64,000 nt of DNA, taken from assembly GCF_001747085.1 (NCBI RefSeq), contig NZ_MDJD01000007.1:62001-126000 (forward strand), written 5' to 3'. Below are positions 9,028 to 16,676 of the stretch, piece by piece. A model generated the notes under the pieces. That model was not told the DNA's origin. It saw only the letters and a program-made list of their open reading frames with translations, and made no database searches. Position 1 is the first letter of the stretch. Every line of letters starts with the position of its first letter. The stretch comes from Flavivirga aquatica (GTDB lineage: Bacteria > Bacteroidota > Bacteroidia > Flavobacteriales > Flavobacteriaceae). A program made the position numbers and the translations under genes.

Positions 9028-9044
9028 TTGGCACGATATTTTCT
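9028..9044 (+). promoter_or_regulatory. Sigma-54-like promoter upstream of the ompH pair
   Basis: TTGGCACGATATTTTCT matches the RpoN consensus TTGGCACGnnnnTTGCW at every fixed position except one: T replaces G next to the -12 C. The invariant GG and the C are separated by 11 nt, with the T in place of the usual G of GC. It lies 14 nt after the bamA stop and about 230 nt before the likely ompH start. Confidence 0.5.
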
Positions 9045-9098
9045 AATAACACTTTGATGATTTGCATGGGAATTGAAATTTTTCAGATTAAAATTCGT

Positions 9099-9106
9099 TA
9101 ATTTTG
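9099..9106 (+). promoter_or_regulatory. Candidate -7 element (TAATTTTG) before ompH
   Basis: TAATTTTG fits TAnnTTTG and lies 80 nt before the ATG at 9187 and 170 nt before the preferred ATG at 9277. No convincing -33 box was seen. It would be an alternative to the sigma-54-like site 60 nt upstream. Confidence 0.3.
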
Positions 9107-9276
9107 AAAAGCAAGATTTAAAAGGGCAGAAAAATCATCTGTCGTTTTAGAATTTACAAACCCATAAATTATAAAATATTAAACAGATGAAACGAGCATC
9201 ATTAAAAAAAACAAAGTTTAAACAAAACAATATATGCGAGTTAAATGTGGCAAATAATAGAAGCATTTTTAAGCTC

Positions 9277-10284
9277 ATGAAAAACAACGTTCTTTTTTTA
9301 CTGATATTAGCTTTTATGCTAAGCCTTTCTTTACATGCACAGCGAGGTGTAAGAATTGCTTATATAGATACTGAATATATTTTAGAAAAAGTTCCTGAAT
9401 ATCAAGAAGCAACTTTGCAATTAGACAAGAAAGCTCAAAAATGGAAAAATGAAATTGATACTAAACTAGCGACTATAGAGCAAAAACGAAAAGATTTAAG
9501 TAATGAAAAAGCACTTTTAACAAAAGAGCTTATAGATGAACGTGAAGAAGATATTTTCTTTGAAGAAAAGGAAATACTAGATTACCAACAAAAACGTTTT
9601 GGTCCTAATGGTGATTTGTTTATTCAAAAAAGACAATTGATGCAGCCTATTCAAGATCAAATTTTTGCAGCAGTTCAAGATATGGCTACTGGTAGGAAAT
9701 ATGATTTTATTTTTGATAAATCGTCTGATGCTGTAATGTTGTTTTCAGCAAAACAATTTGATATAAGTGAACAAGTATTAAGAAGTATAACTAGAACTTC
9801 AAAACGTAAACAAGCAAAATCAAAAGCAGAACGAAAGGCTGCTAATAAAGAAGAGTTAATTCCAGAAATTAACGAAGAATTAGAATCTAGACAAAAAGCT
9901 TTAGATGAAAAGAAGGCTAAAAGAGATAGTGCTGTTGAAAAACGAAGGCAAGAAATTTTAAATGCTCGTGAAGCAAAGAAAAAAGAAGCAGAAGCTAGAC
10001 GTCAAAAAATAGTAGAAGATAGAGAAAAAGCAAAACAAGCAAAACTAGATTCTAGAAATAAAACCACAAGTCATCCTGTTATAAGCGATGATGAAACAAC
10101 ATCCAAACCAACTGAACAAACAAAAACAGAAGGGGATGGAAAAACTCAAGCTCAACTTATTGAAGAGAACAAACAAAAGAAATTAAAAGAAAGAGAAGCT
10201 AGAAAAAAGGCTTTAGAAGCTAGAAAAAAGAAAATTTTAGAAGAAAGACAAAAAGCCAAAGACAGTTTAAACAAAAACAATTAA
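9277..10284 (+). CDS. OmpH/Skp-family periplasmic chaperone with long coiled-coil tail
   Basis: Skp/OmpH proteins hold unfolded outer-membrane proteins in the periplasm and deliver them to BamA. I choose the ATG at 9277 because MKNNVLFLLILAF begins a clean signal peptide cut after LHAQ. The ATG at 9187 would put 30 polar residues before it. The 335-residue product has the OmpH core at about 24-170 (VRIAYIDTEYILEKVPEY, then GRKYDFIFDKSSDAVMLFS). A Lys/Glu/Ala/Arg-rich coiled coil follows to the end, with repeated REARKKA-type words. This tail roughly doubles the usual Skp length. The second, short ompH follows 30 nt later, so the two are paralogues in one operon. Confidence 0.88.
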   Translation: MKNNVLFLLILAFMLSLSLHAQRGVRIAYIDTEYILEKVPEYQEATLQLDKKAQKWKNEIDTKLATIEQKRKDLSNEKALLTKELIDEREEDIFFEEKEILDYQQKRFGPNGDLFIQKRQLMQPIQDQIFAAVQDMATGRKYDFIFDKSSDAVMLFSAKQFDISEQVLRSITRTSKRKQAKSKAERKAANKEELIPEINEELESRQKALDEKKAKRDSAVEKRRQEILNAREAKKKEAEARRQKIVEDREKAKQAKLDSRNKTTSHPVISDDETTSKPTEQTKTEGDGKTQAQLIEENKQKKLKEREARKKALEARKKKILEERQKAKDSLNKNN

Positions 10285-10314
10285 TAATTTATAACACATT
10301 AATACCATTTAAAG

Positions 10315-10815
10315 ATGAAACACTTAAAAACTCTTTTATTAGCAACTGCATTATGTATTGGGACGGTAAGTTTTACACAAGCGCAAAGCAAAGTTGCTCA
10401 TATAAATACTCAAGAATTAATAGCTGCAATGCCAGAAGCTAAAGCCGCACAAACTCAACTTGAGACTTTAGGTAAAACATATGAAACAGATATTAAAGCA
10501 TCTATTACAGAATACCAAAATACAGCAAAACAGTATGATGCAGAAGCATCTACTAAAACAGATGAGGAAAACCAAAAAAGAGGTTTAGAATTACAAGAAA
10601 AGCAACAACGTATTCAACAATTTAGAGCAGATGCTCAAAAAGATTTAGCAAAAAAAGAAGCTGAATTATTTAAGCCTATTCAAGAAAAAGCAATGAAAGC
10701 TATTAACGATGTAGCTAAAGCTCAAGGTTTCCAATATGTTTTAGATAGAGCTACTTTAATTGTAGCTGAAGGAAAAGACATTTTAGCTGATGTAAAAAAG
10801 CAATTAGGTATATAA
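10315..10815 (+). CDS. OmpH/Skp-family periplasmic chaperone (standard length)
   Basis: This 166-residue protein has a signal peptide (MKHLKTLLLATALCIGTVSF, cleavage after TQAQ). The OmpH fold is complete: the strand SKVAHINTQELIAAMPEAKA, two long helices rich in Gln, Lys and Glu forming the tentacles (about 45-125), and the closing strand GFQYVLDRATLIVAEG. It is a typical Skp-like chaperone for outer-membrane barrels. It follows the long ompH paralogue and is itself closed by a strong terminator at 10843-10877, so the pair ends here. Placement next to bamA fits the shared pathway. Confidence 0.9.
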   Translation: MKHLKTLLLATALCIGTVSFTQAQSKVAHINTQELIAAMPEAKAAQTQLETLGKTYETDIKASITEYQNTAKQYDAEASTKTDEENQKRGLELQEKQQRIQQFRADAQKDLAKKEAELFKPIQEKAMKAINDVAKAQGFQYVLDRATLIVAEGKDILADVKKQLGI

Positions 10816-10842
10816 ATTATATTATCTAAATAAAATATATTT

Positions 10843-10877
10843 AAAGCTGTCTTTTAAAAGGCAGCTTTTTTATTTTT
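10843..10877 (+). terminator. Rho-independent terminator after ompH2
   Basis: The arms AAAGCTGTC (10843-10851) and GGCAGCTTT (10860-10868) pair through nine positions, with one G-T wobble, around an 8-nt TTTTAAAA loop. A T-rich tract follows. It lies 28 nt after the ompH stop. Confidence 0.85.
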
Positions 10878-10878
10878 G
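10871..10878 (+). promoter_or_regulatory. -7 element (TATTTTTG) directly before murI
   Basis: TATTTTTG fits TAnnTTTG and ends only 7 nt before the murI ATG, overlapping the T tract of the preceding terminator. A start site at the usual distance would give a leaderless or nearly leaderless murI mRNA. Confidence 0.45.
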
Positions 10879-10885
10879 TTACATT

Positions 10886-11665
10886 ATGAATAAACAACCT
10901 ATTGGTATTTTTGATTCTGGAGTTGGAGGCACTTCTATTTGGAAAGAAGTTTGTGAGCTTTTACCATATGAAGATACCATATACCTAGCCGATAGCAATA
11001 ACGCCCCTTATGGGCCTAAAGGCAAAGAAGCTATTATTAACCTAAGTATTAAAAACACAGAATTATTACTAGAAAAAGGCTCTAAAATTATTATTGTAGC
11101 CTGCAATACAGCAACGACTAATGCTATAGATTATTTAAGAGAAACTTATAAAGTCCCTTTTATTGGTATTGAACCCGCCATAAAACCTGCTGCTTTACAA
11201 ACTAAAACAAATGCCATTGGTATTTTAGCGACTAAAGGCACATTAAGTAGTGAATTATTTTCTAAAACCTCTGGATTATTTGCTAGTCATGTAAACGTTG
11301 TTGAACAAGTTGGAGAAGGTATTGTTCAATTTATTGAAAGTGGTCAATTATATTCAACCGAAATGAAGTCCCTTCTAAAGGTATATTTAAAACCTATGAT
11401 AGACGCAAATATTGATTATTTAGTTTTAGGTTGCACGCACTACCCTTATTTAATGCCTTTACTAATTGATTTATTACCTGCTCATGTTAAAATTATAGAT
11501 TCTGGCGAAGCTGTAGCACGACAAACAAAAGCTATTTTAAATAAACATAACTTAATTAATACTAAAAACAGAACAAGCATAAGTCAACTCTATACAAATC
11601 AAGATCCCAAAGTTATGACTGCCCTTTTAGACTATAAATTTGATGTTAGTTATTTAGATTTTTAA
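10886..11665 (+). CDS. murI: Glutamate racemase
   Basis: MurI interconverts L- and D-glutamate in the cytosol, supplying D-Glu for peptidoglycan. The 259-residue product begins with the family signature IGIFDSGVGGTSI (Asp10, Ser11). The two catalytic cysteines are in place: Cys73 in VACNTATT and Cys183 in LGCTHYPYL. Length is normal. The gene is the last of the rightward envelope block. It is preceded by a terminator and its own -7 element, so it may be transcribed alone from a very short leader. It converges on the gamma-carbonic-anhydrase-like gene, with 47 nt between the stops and no strong hairpin there. Confidence 0.95.
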   Translation: MNKQPIGIFDSGVGGTSIWKEVCELLPYEDTIYLADSNNAPYGPKGKEAIINLSIKNTELLLEKGSKIIIVACNTATTNAIDYLRETYKVPFIGIEPAIKPAALQTKTNAIGILATKGTLSSELFSKTSGLFASHVNVVEQVGEGIVQFIESGQLYSTEMKSLLKVYLKPMIDANIDYLVLGCTHYPYLMPLLIDLLPAHVKIIDSGEAVARQTKAILNKHNLINTKNRTSISQLYTNQDPKVMTALLDYKFDVSYLDF

Positions 11666-11712
11666 TTAATATCTTATTTCTCTTACTAATGAAACTTCTT
11701 AAGAAACTATAA

Positions 11713-12228
11713 TCATTCTTTAAACCAGCCAGAATATTTAATATAATTATCTGCTATACGATTTATTTGACCAGAAATAAGCTCTTCACTAATATCCTTA
11801 ACCTTTTTAGCAGGCACACCTGCATAAACACTTCCTGTTTCTATTTTAGTATTTTTAGTTACCACAGCTCCTGCCGCAACAATACTATTACTTTCTACTA
11901 CACATCCATCCATAATAATACTTCCCATTCCTACTAAAACATTATCATGAATTGTACATCCATGTACCAATGCATTATGGCCTATAGAAACATTATTACC
12001 TATAGTTGTGGGTCCTGTTTTATAAGTACCGTGTATTACAACACCATCTTGTATGTTAACTTTATTACCTATTTTTATATAATTAACATCTCCCCTAACT
12101 ACTGCGCTAAACCAAATACTACATTGGCTACCTAAACTTACATCTCCTACTATGGTAGCATTTTCTGCTACAAAACAATCTTCTGGTATTTGTGGTAACT
12201 TTCCTTTTACTGGTTTTATTATTGGCAT
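11713..12228 (-). CDS. Gamma carbonic anhydrase-like hexapeptide-repeat protein
   Basis: This 171-residue left-handed parallel beta-helix protein has repeated hexapeptides (VAENATIVGDVSLGSQCSIW, VNIQDGVVIHG, VSIGHNALVHGCTI). The three metal-ligand histidines of the gamma-CA/YrdA/PaaY group are visible in VVIHGTY, IGHNALV and LVHGCTI. The C-terminal segment forms the closing helix. Family members bind zinc or iron at trimer interfaces; many YrdA-like proteins have no measured carbonic anhydrase activity, so the reaction is uncertain. The gene stands alone on the minus strand 47 nt before the LytTR regulator region and is probably cytosolic, since no signal peptide is present. Confidence 0.87.
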   Translation of the reverse strand: MPIIKPVKGKLPQIPEDCFVAENATIVGDVSLGSQCSIWFSAVVRGDVNYIKIGNKVNIQDGVVIHGTYKTGPTTIGNNVSIGHNALVHGCTIHDNVLVGMGSIIMDGCVVESNSIVAAGAVVTKNTKIETGSVYAGVPAKKVKDISEELISGQINRIADNYIKYSGWFKE

Positions 12229-12275
12229 AATTAAGTATATTTTTATTTTCTAAAAAAGAAAATTTATTATTTTAT

Positions 12276-13010
12276 CTATTTAAAGTACGATAATAATTGT
12301 GATTTTTTTGATGCAGATACCATAACTTCTTCTCCATTACTAAGTACAACACTTCCTCCTTTTCCTTTTACATATTTAACAACTTCATTAACATTAACTA
12401 AATATGATTTATGAACTCTGGCAAAACATGAATCTTTTAAAATATCTTCAAAATGCTTAAGTGTCTTACTTACTAGTTTCTTTTTACTGTCGTTAAGATA
12501 TATTTCTGTATAATTATCGTCTGCTTTGCAATATAGAATATCTGCTGTGTTAATAATTTCAAAGCCTTCTAACTGCGGTATGGTTATTTTACCATTAACA
12601 CTATTAGTTTTAGGTATAAGTACCTGATCTTGTAACGCATCTTCTTTAGTTCTTATTTCTGTAACATAATCTACAGCTTTTATAAGCTCGTCTATAGAAA
12701 TTGGTTTCATTAAATAATAAGATGCATGTGCATTTAAGGCTTCCACTGCATAATGATTATAGGCGGTTACAAAAACGGTTTCAAAATTAACATCTCCTAC
12801 CTTATCTAATAAATCAAAAGCATTACCATAAGGCATTTCTACATCTAAAAAAACTAAGTCTAAATCATGATTTCGTATAAGTATTAAAGCATCTTCTATA
12901 TTAGATGCCTCTCCTATAACTGTGACATTTGGACAATACTTTTTAAGATAATTTTTAAGTATTTCTCTACTATTCTCTTCGTCTTCTACTATTATTGAAG
13001 TCAATTTCAT
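12276..13010 (-). CDS. LytTR-family response regulator
   Basis: This 244-residue regulator has an N-terminal receiver domain (acidic pocket VEDEENS at 8-14, phospho-acceptor Asp56 in FLDVEMP, then FVTAY and LMKPIS for the conserved Thr and Lys). The C-terminal LytTR DNA-binding domain covers about 140-244 (ILYCKADDNYTEIYL, FARVHKSYLVNVNEV). I chose the ATG at 13008-13010 over one nine codons upstream because MKLTSIIVEDEE begins the receiver strand directly. It follows the sensor kinase gene by 56 nt on the same strand, making a two-component pair. LytTR regulators normally bind short direct repeats; none is obvious in the promoter region here. Confidence 0.92.
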   Translation of the reverse strand: MKLTSIIVEDEENSREILKNYLKKYCPNVTVIGEASNIEDALILIRNHDLDLVFLDVEMPYGNAFDLLDKVGDVNFETVFVTAYNHYAVEALNAHASYYLMKPISIDELIKAVDYVTEIRTKEDALQDQVLIPKTNSVNGKITIPQLEGFEIINTADILYCKADDNYTEIYLNDSKKKLVSKTLKHFEDILKDSCFARVHKSYLVNVNEVVKYVKGKGGSVVLSNGEEVMVSASKKSQLLSYFK

Positions 13011-13066
13011 ATCCTGTAAATTAAAAGTTAGAAGCACAATCTTAATAGGCTTCTATCTCTATTTAT

Positions 13067-15253
13067 TTAATCTCTTTTAAGCGTTACAATTACTTTTGTT
13101 CCTGTATCTTCTTCGTCTTGAAAATTATCAATAAACACGTCTACTTTATCTTTATACATTTCATTTAAAATAGAAACACGCTTTTCAATATTTCCCATTC
13201 CTTTAGAATTTTGTTTTTGTTGATGCTCCGTTTTTAAAGCTTTAGATTTTTCTCTACCTATCCCATCATCCGAAATAACAATATTAATTTCATCTGTATT
13301 CGTTTGTTTAATAGCTATTTCTAAATGCCCTTTTGTTTTCTTATACCTCAACCCGTGCCATACAGCGTTTTCTATATAAGGCTGTAAAAGCATAGGTGGT
13401 ATTACAAAATCTTGTACATTAATATTTTCATCTACAGTTATATTATAATCAAACTTATCCTGAAATCTAAAATGTTCTAATTTAGTATATAATTCTAGAA
13501 GTTTAACTTCTTTTTCTAACGAGATAAAGTCTTCTTCACTGTTTTCTAAAACAGCTCGCATTAACAATGAAAAATCTGTGAGATATTTATTTGCTGTTCG
13601 CTCGTCATTTAATGCTATAAAACTATTTACCGAATTTAAAGCATTAAAAATAAAATGCGGATTCATTTGACTTCTTAAACTTTTTAACGCAAGTAAATTA
13701 TTTGCTAATCGTTGCTGCTTAATATATTTATACATTAAAAACGCTGTAACGATCAACAATAAAAGCCCGCCTATTAATGAATAAATAATAAGTTTTTGAC
13801 GTTTGGTTTGTTCCTTTGATAGTTGATATTTACTTTCAGACAAAGCTCTATCTCCTTCTAAACTTAAAATTCTATTTTGCTTATTTACAATATCCTTACT
13901 AAATCTTGCTGCTTGCGAGATTTCTTGTTCTTTTTTAGTGTATAACTTATCAACTAAGTCTACATAATCTTGATACGCTAATAAGGCTTTATCAAATTGC
14001 CCTGCGTTTCTATATATTTCAGATAATTTCCTAGTGGCATCTTTTTGCACAACTAAATCTTCTTTACTATCAGCTTCAATTATGCTTCTTTCTAAGTAAG
14101 GAATCGCATTTTTATAATCACTTTGGGAGGCATAAGCTTTACCTATTTTATAATTTTGCTTTTGTGGTGTTAAAGCACTTTCATTATCAAAAGCCGAATC
14201 GTTTTCTATCTCACTAATAGTATTCAATGCTTGTTTTCTTAATTCAATTTCATCGGAATAGTTATTAATTTCATTTTGAAAATCGGCTACTTTTACTTTC
14301 TCCTCAACGGCGCGTTTTTTATTCTGCGAATTTGCCAACCCCATAGATGTATTAAAATACACTTTGGCCTTTTGAAGCTCCCCTTTTTTATTATAGCTCT
14401 GAGCTATTTTAGAATTTAAATCAGTTATTTTGGGAGTAATTATATGCTTTTGGGCTACTTTTAATCCCTTTTCATAGCTATTAATTGAAAGGTTATAAGT
14501 TTTAGTTAAAAGATACACGTCTCCAAGTCCTTCATAGAGTTCTACCAATTGCCAATTTGATAAACTCTCTGTATTAATACTGTTATAGGTTTGAATACTT
14601 TCTTGATAGTTTTTATTTTGCTTGTAAGCCTTTGCTAGTTTTAATCTAACAAAACTAGTGACTAGATTTTGTATACTAACTCTGTAATTTGAAACTGCCA
14701 AGTCATATTGTTTCCAATGCATATAGATATCACCTAAAACCTCATAAGCTTCACTATTCTCCTTTACAGATTTACTCTTAGAAAGTGCTTCTCCTGCGAA
14801 TTGAATACTTTTTTTGGCATCTTTTTTTAAATATGCTTCAGCAGAGTCTATAAGAAACTTGAATGATTCAATATTTGAAGACCTTAATCTTTTTTTATAT
14901 TTATAATATTTAGACTCCTTTTTATCTAGGTTAGGTTCTACCTCTACTTTAATACGTTCATTGTTTTGAATAATATAAAATACAGTTTCAAAATCTTTAT
15001 GTCGTATAGTTAGCTCATCTCCCTTCCTTGCCTCAATTCTAAAATCTCCAAACGCATCTGTTATAGTATAAGCACCTCCATTAACTTCTATATTTACATT
15101 TTCTATAGGTTTATTTGTATCACTTTCTACTACAGAACCTCTTACTGTAAAAGTTGTTCCTTGATTTGAAACCGAATTATTGTCTTGCCCAAACAAAAAA
15201 GTAATATTGAATGAGATACACAAAAACCATATATATTTGATAATCGTCTGCAT
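13067..15253 (-). CDS. Membrane sensor histidine kinase with TPR and CarboxypepD-like sensor region
   Basis: This 728-residue kinase has a signal peptide (to about residue 23) and a carboxypeptidase-regulatory-like beta domain at about 33-110 (FTVRGSVVESDTNKPIENVN). A run of TPR helices spans about 130-440 (GDIYMHWKQYDLAVSNY, YKIGKAYASQSDYKNAIPYL), followed by a coiled coil and one membrane segment near 487-508. The His_kinase domain carries His533 in LRSQMNPHFIFNAL, and a HATPase domain follows (VWHGLRYKKTKG, ISDDGIGREKS). The layout matches the Bacteroidota LytS-type kinases that pair with LytTR regulators. The periplasmic TPR region is the likely sensor; its signal is unknown. The VWA lipoprotein gene is divergent. 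Confidence 0.9.
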   Translation of the reverse strand: MQTIIKYIWFLCISFNITFLFGQDNNSVSNQGTTFTVRGSVVESDTNKPIENVNIEVNGGAYTITDAFGDFRIEARKGDELTIRHKDFETVFYIIQNNERIKVEVEPNLDKKESKYYKYKKRLRSSNIESFKFLIDSAEAYLKKDAKKSIQFAGEALSKSKSVKENSEAYEVLGDIYMHWKQYDLAVSNYRVSIQNLVTSFVRLKLAKAYKQNKNYQESIQTYNSINTESLSNWQLVELYEGLGDVYLLTKTYNLSINSYEKGLKVAQKHIITPKITDLNSKIAQSYNKKGELQKAKVYFNTSMGLANSQNKKRAVEEKVKVADFQNEINNYSDEIELRKQALNTISEIENDSAFDNESALTPQKQNYKIGKAYASQSDYKNAIPYLERSIIEADSKEDLVVQKDATRKLSEIYRNAGQFDKALLAYQDYVDLVDKLYTKKEQEISQAARFSKDIVNKQNRILSLEGDRALSESKYQLSKEQTKRQKLIIYSLIGGLLLLIVTAFLMYKYIKQQRLANNLLALKSLRSQMNPHFIFNALNSVNSFIALNDERTANKYLTDFSLLMRAVLENSEEDFISLEKEVKLLELYTKLEHFRFQDKFDYNITVDENINVQDFVIPPMLLQPYIENAVWHGLRYKKTKGHLEIAIKQTNTDEINIVISDDGIGREKSKALKTEHQQKQNSKGMGNIEKRVSILNEMYKDKVDVFIDNFQDEEDTGTKVIVTLKRD

Positions 15254-15306
15254 GCTTTATTTTATAATAGATAAACTTACGTACTTTACTTGGTATATTA
15301 AAATGA

Positions 15307-15322
15307 TGGTTTTATAAAACCA
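15307..15322. promoter_or_regulatory. 16-bp perfect palindrome between divergent genes
   Basis: TGGTTTTATAAAACCA is a perfect palindrome in the 206-bp gap between the kinase gene (start 15253) and the VWA lipoprotein gene (start 15460). It lies 54 bp from the kinase start. A dimeric regulator could bind here; no regulator is identified. Confidence 0.35.
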
Positions 15323-15459
15323 GTAGTTTATATATATAAAAGCCTCACTTAAACACTCATCTGTTCTGTTTACTCAATCAAAAGCTCATTTAACTCATTC
15401 ACCTTTTTTTAAGAAATAAGTTGCTTATAGATTTACAGTAATTATTAAAAACAAAACTC

Positions 15460-16617
15460 ATGAAAACATATTTTAAAATACTTGTATTCTGTATAGCTCT
15501 AATTGGGTTTACATCTTGTAATGCTAATAATAAGAAACAAAACATAGCACATAATCAAACTAAAACAACTTACCCAGAATCCAACAAACAATTTATTAAA
15601 GTGGCTCTCTTATTAGATACCAGTAATAGTATGGATGGATTAATTGATCAAGCTAAAGCCCAACTTTGGAATATTGTTAATGAACTGTCTTATGCTAAAT
15701 GTGGTAATGTAAAACCTAATTTACAAATTGCATTATACGAATATGGTAATGATAGATTAAATAGTAATGAAGGCTATATTAGGCAAGTATTAGCCTTTAG
15801 TGACGATTTAGACGACATATCGAAAGAACTTTTTTCTTTAACAACAAATGGTGGTGAAGAGTATTGTGGACACGTTATTCAAACATCATTAAATCAATTA
15901 AATTGGGGAAAGAACCCTGATGATTTAAAGCTCATTTTTATTGCTGGAAACGAACCTTTTACTCAGGGTAAAATAAATTATAAAGATGCATCTACAAACG
16001 CTAAAGAAAAAGATGTAACAATAAACACTATTTTTTGTGGTGATTATAACCAAGGTATTTCAACATCATGGAAAAATGGAGCACAATTAACAAATGGTGA
16101 TTATATGGCTATAAATCAAAATAAAGCTACTGTACATATCCCATCTCCTTATGATGATGACATTTTAATATTAAATCAAAAATTAAACAAGACCTATATA
16201 ATCTATGGAAAAAAAGGAAAAGAAAAGATCGCTTTACAAGCAGAGCAAGACTCTAAAGCGCAAAGCTATAGTAAAGCCAATGCTGTTAGTAGGACAGTAA
16301 GTAAAAGTTCTCACTTATATAAAAATAAAACATGGGATCTTGTAGATGCTGTCGAACAAGAAGAAGTAGCTATTGAAACTATAAAAGATGATACTTTACC
16401 AGATGAATTAAAAGGAAAAAGCAAAGCTGAAATTAAAACTTATGTTATTAAAAAAAGTAAAGAACGTGAAGCTATTCAAAAAAAGATTCAAGAATTAAAT
16501 AACAAACGTAAAACATTTATCTCAAACAAAAAAAAGGATAAAAACAATGGTTTAGAGGGTGCTATGACAAAAGCCATAAAAGAGCAAGCAAAAAGAAAAA
16601 AATATACCTGGAACTAA
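15460..16617 (+). CDS. VWA-domain lipoprotein
   Basis: This 385-residue protein is an exported lipoprotein: the hydrophobic leader ends in GFTSC with Cys20 in the lipobox position. A von Willebrand A domain spans about 46-215. Its metal-ion adhesion site is DTSNSM at 53-58, matching DxSxS, with TTNGGEEYCG supplying the conserved Thr region. The C-terminal third is very rich in Lys, Glu and Gln (KEREAIQKKIQELNNKRK) and predicted to form a basic coiled coil. VWA domains bind protein partners through a metal ion; the partner is unknown. It is divergent from the sensor kinase and ends at a strong two-way terminator. Confidence 0.85.
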   Translation: MKTYFKILVFCIALIGFTSCNANNKKQNIAHNQTKTTYPESNKQFIKVALLLDTSNSMDGLIDQAKAQLWNIVNELSYAKCGNVKPNLQIALYEYGNDRLNSNEGYIRQVLAFSDDLDDISKELFSLTTNGGEEYCGHVIQTSLNQLNWGKNPDDLKLIFIAGNEPFTQGKINYKDASTNAKEKDVTINTIFCGDYNQGISTSWKNGAQLTNGDYMAINQNKATVHIPSPYDDDILILNQKLNKTYIIYGKKGKEKIALQAEQDSKAQSYSKANAVSRTVSKSSHLYKNKTWDLVDAVEQEEVAIETIKDDTLPDELKGKSKAEIKTYVIKKSKEREAIQKKIQELNNKRKTFISNKKKDKNNGLEGAMTKAIKEQAKRKKYTWN

Positions 16618-16618
16618 T

Positions 16619-16658
16619 AAAAAAGGCGTCAAAAATTATAATTTTTGACGCCTTTTTT
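16619..16658. terminator. Bidirectional terminator, 40-bp perfect palindrome
   Basis: The two 20-nt halves (16619-16638 and 16639-16658) are exact reverse complements, with a GGCGTC/GACGCC core and A- and T-tracts at the ends. It lies between the convergent stops of the VWA gene (16617) and the T9SS cargo gene (16677) and can serve both. Confidence 0.9.
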
Positions 16659-16676
16659 ATTTCGATTAAGCTTTAA

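Noticed and set aside
9187-9276. Earlier ATG for the first ompH
   Set aside because: It places 30 polar residues before the hydrophobic leader; the ATG at 9277 starts a clean signal peptide.
11666-11712. TTCTTAAGAA repeat between murI and the gamma-CA gene
   Set aside because: The stem is only 5 bp without a T run, too weak to call a terminator.
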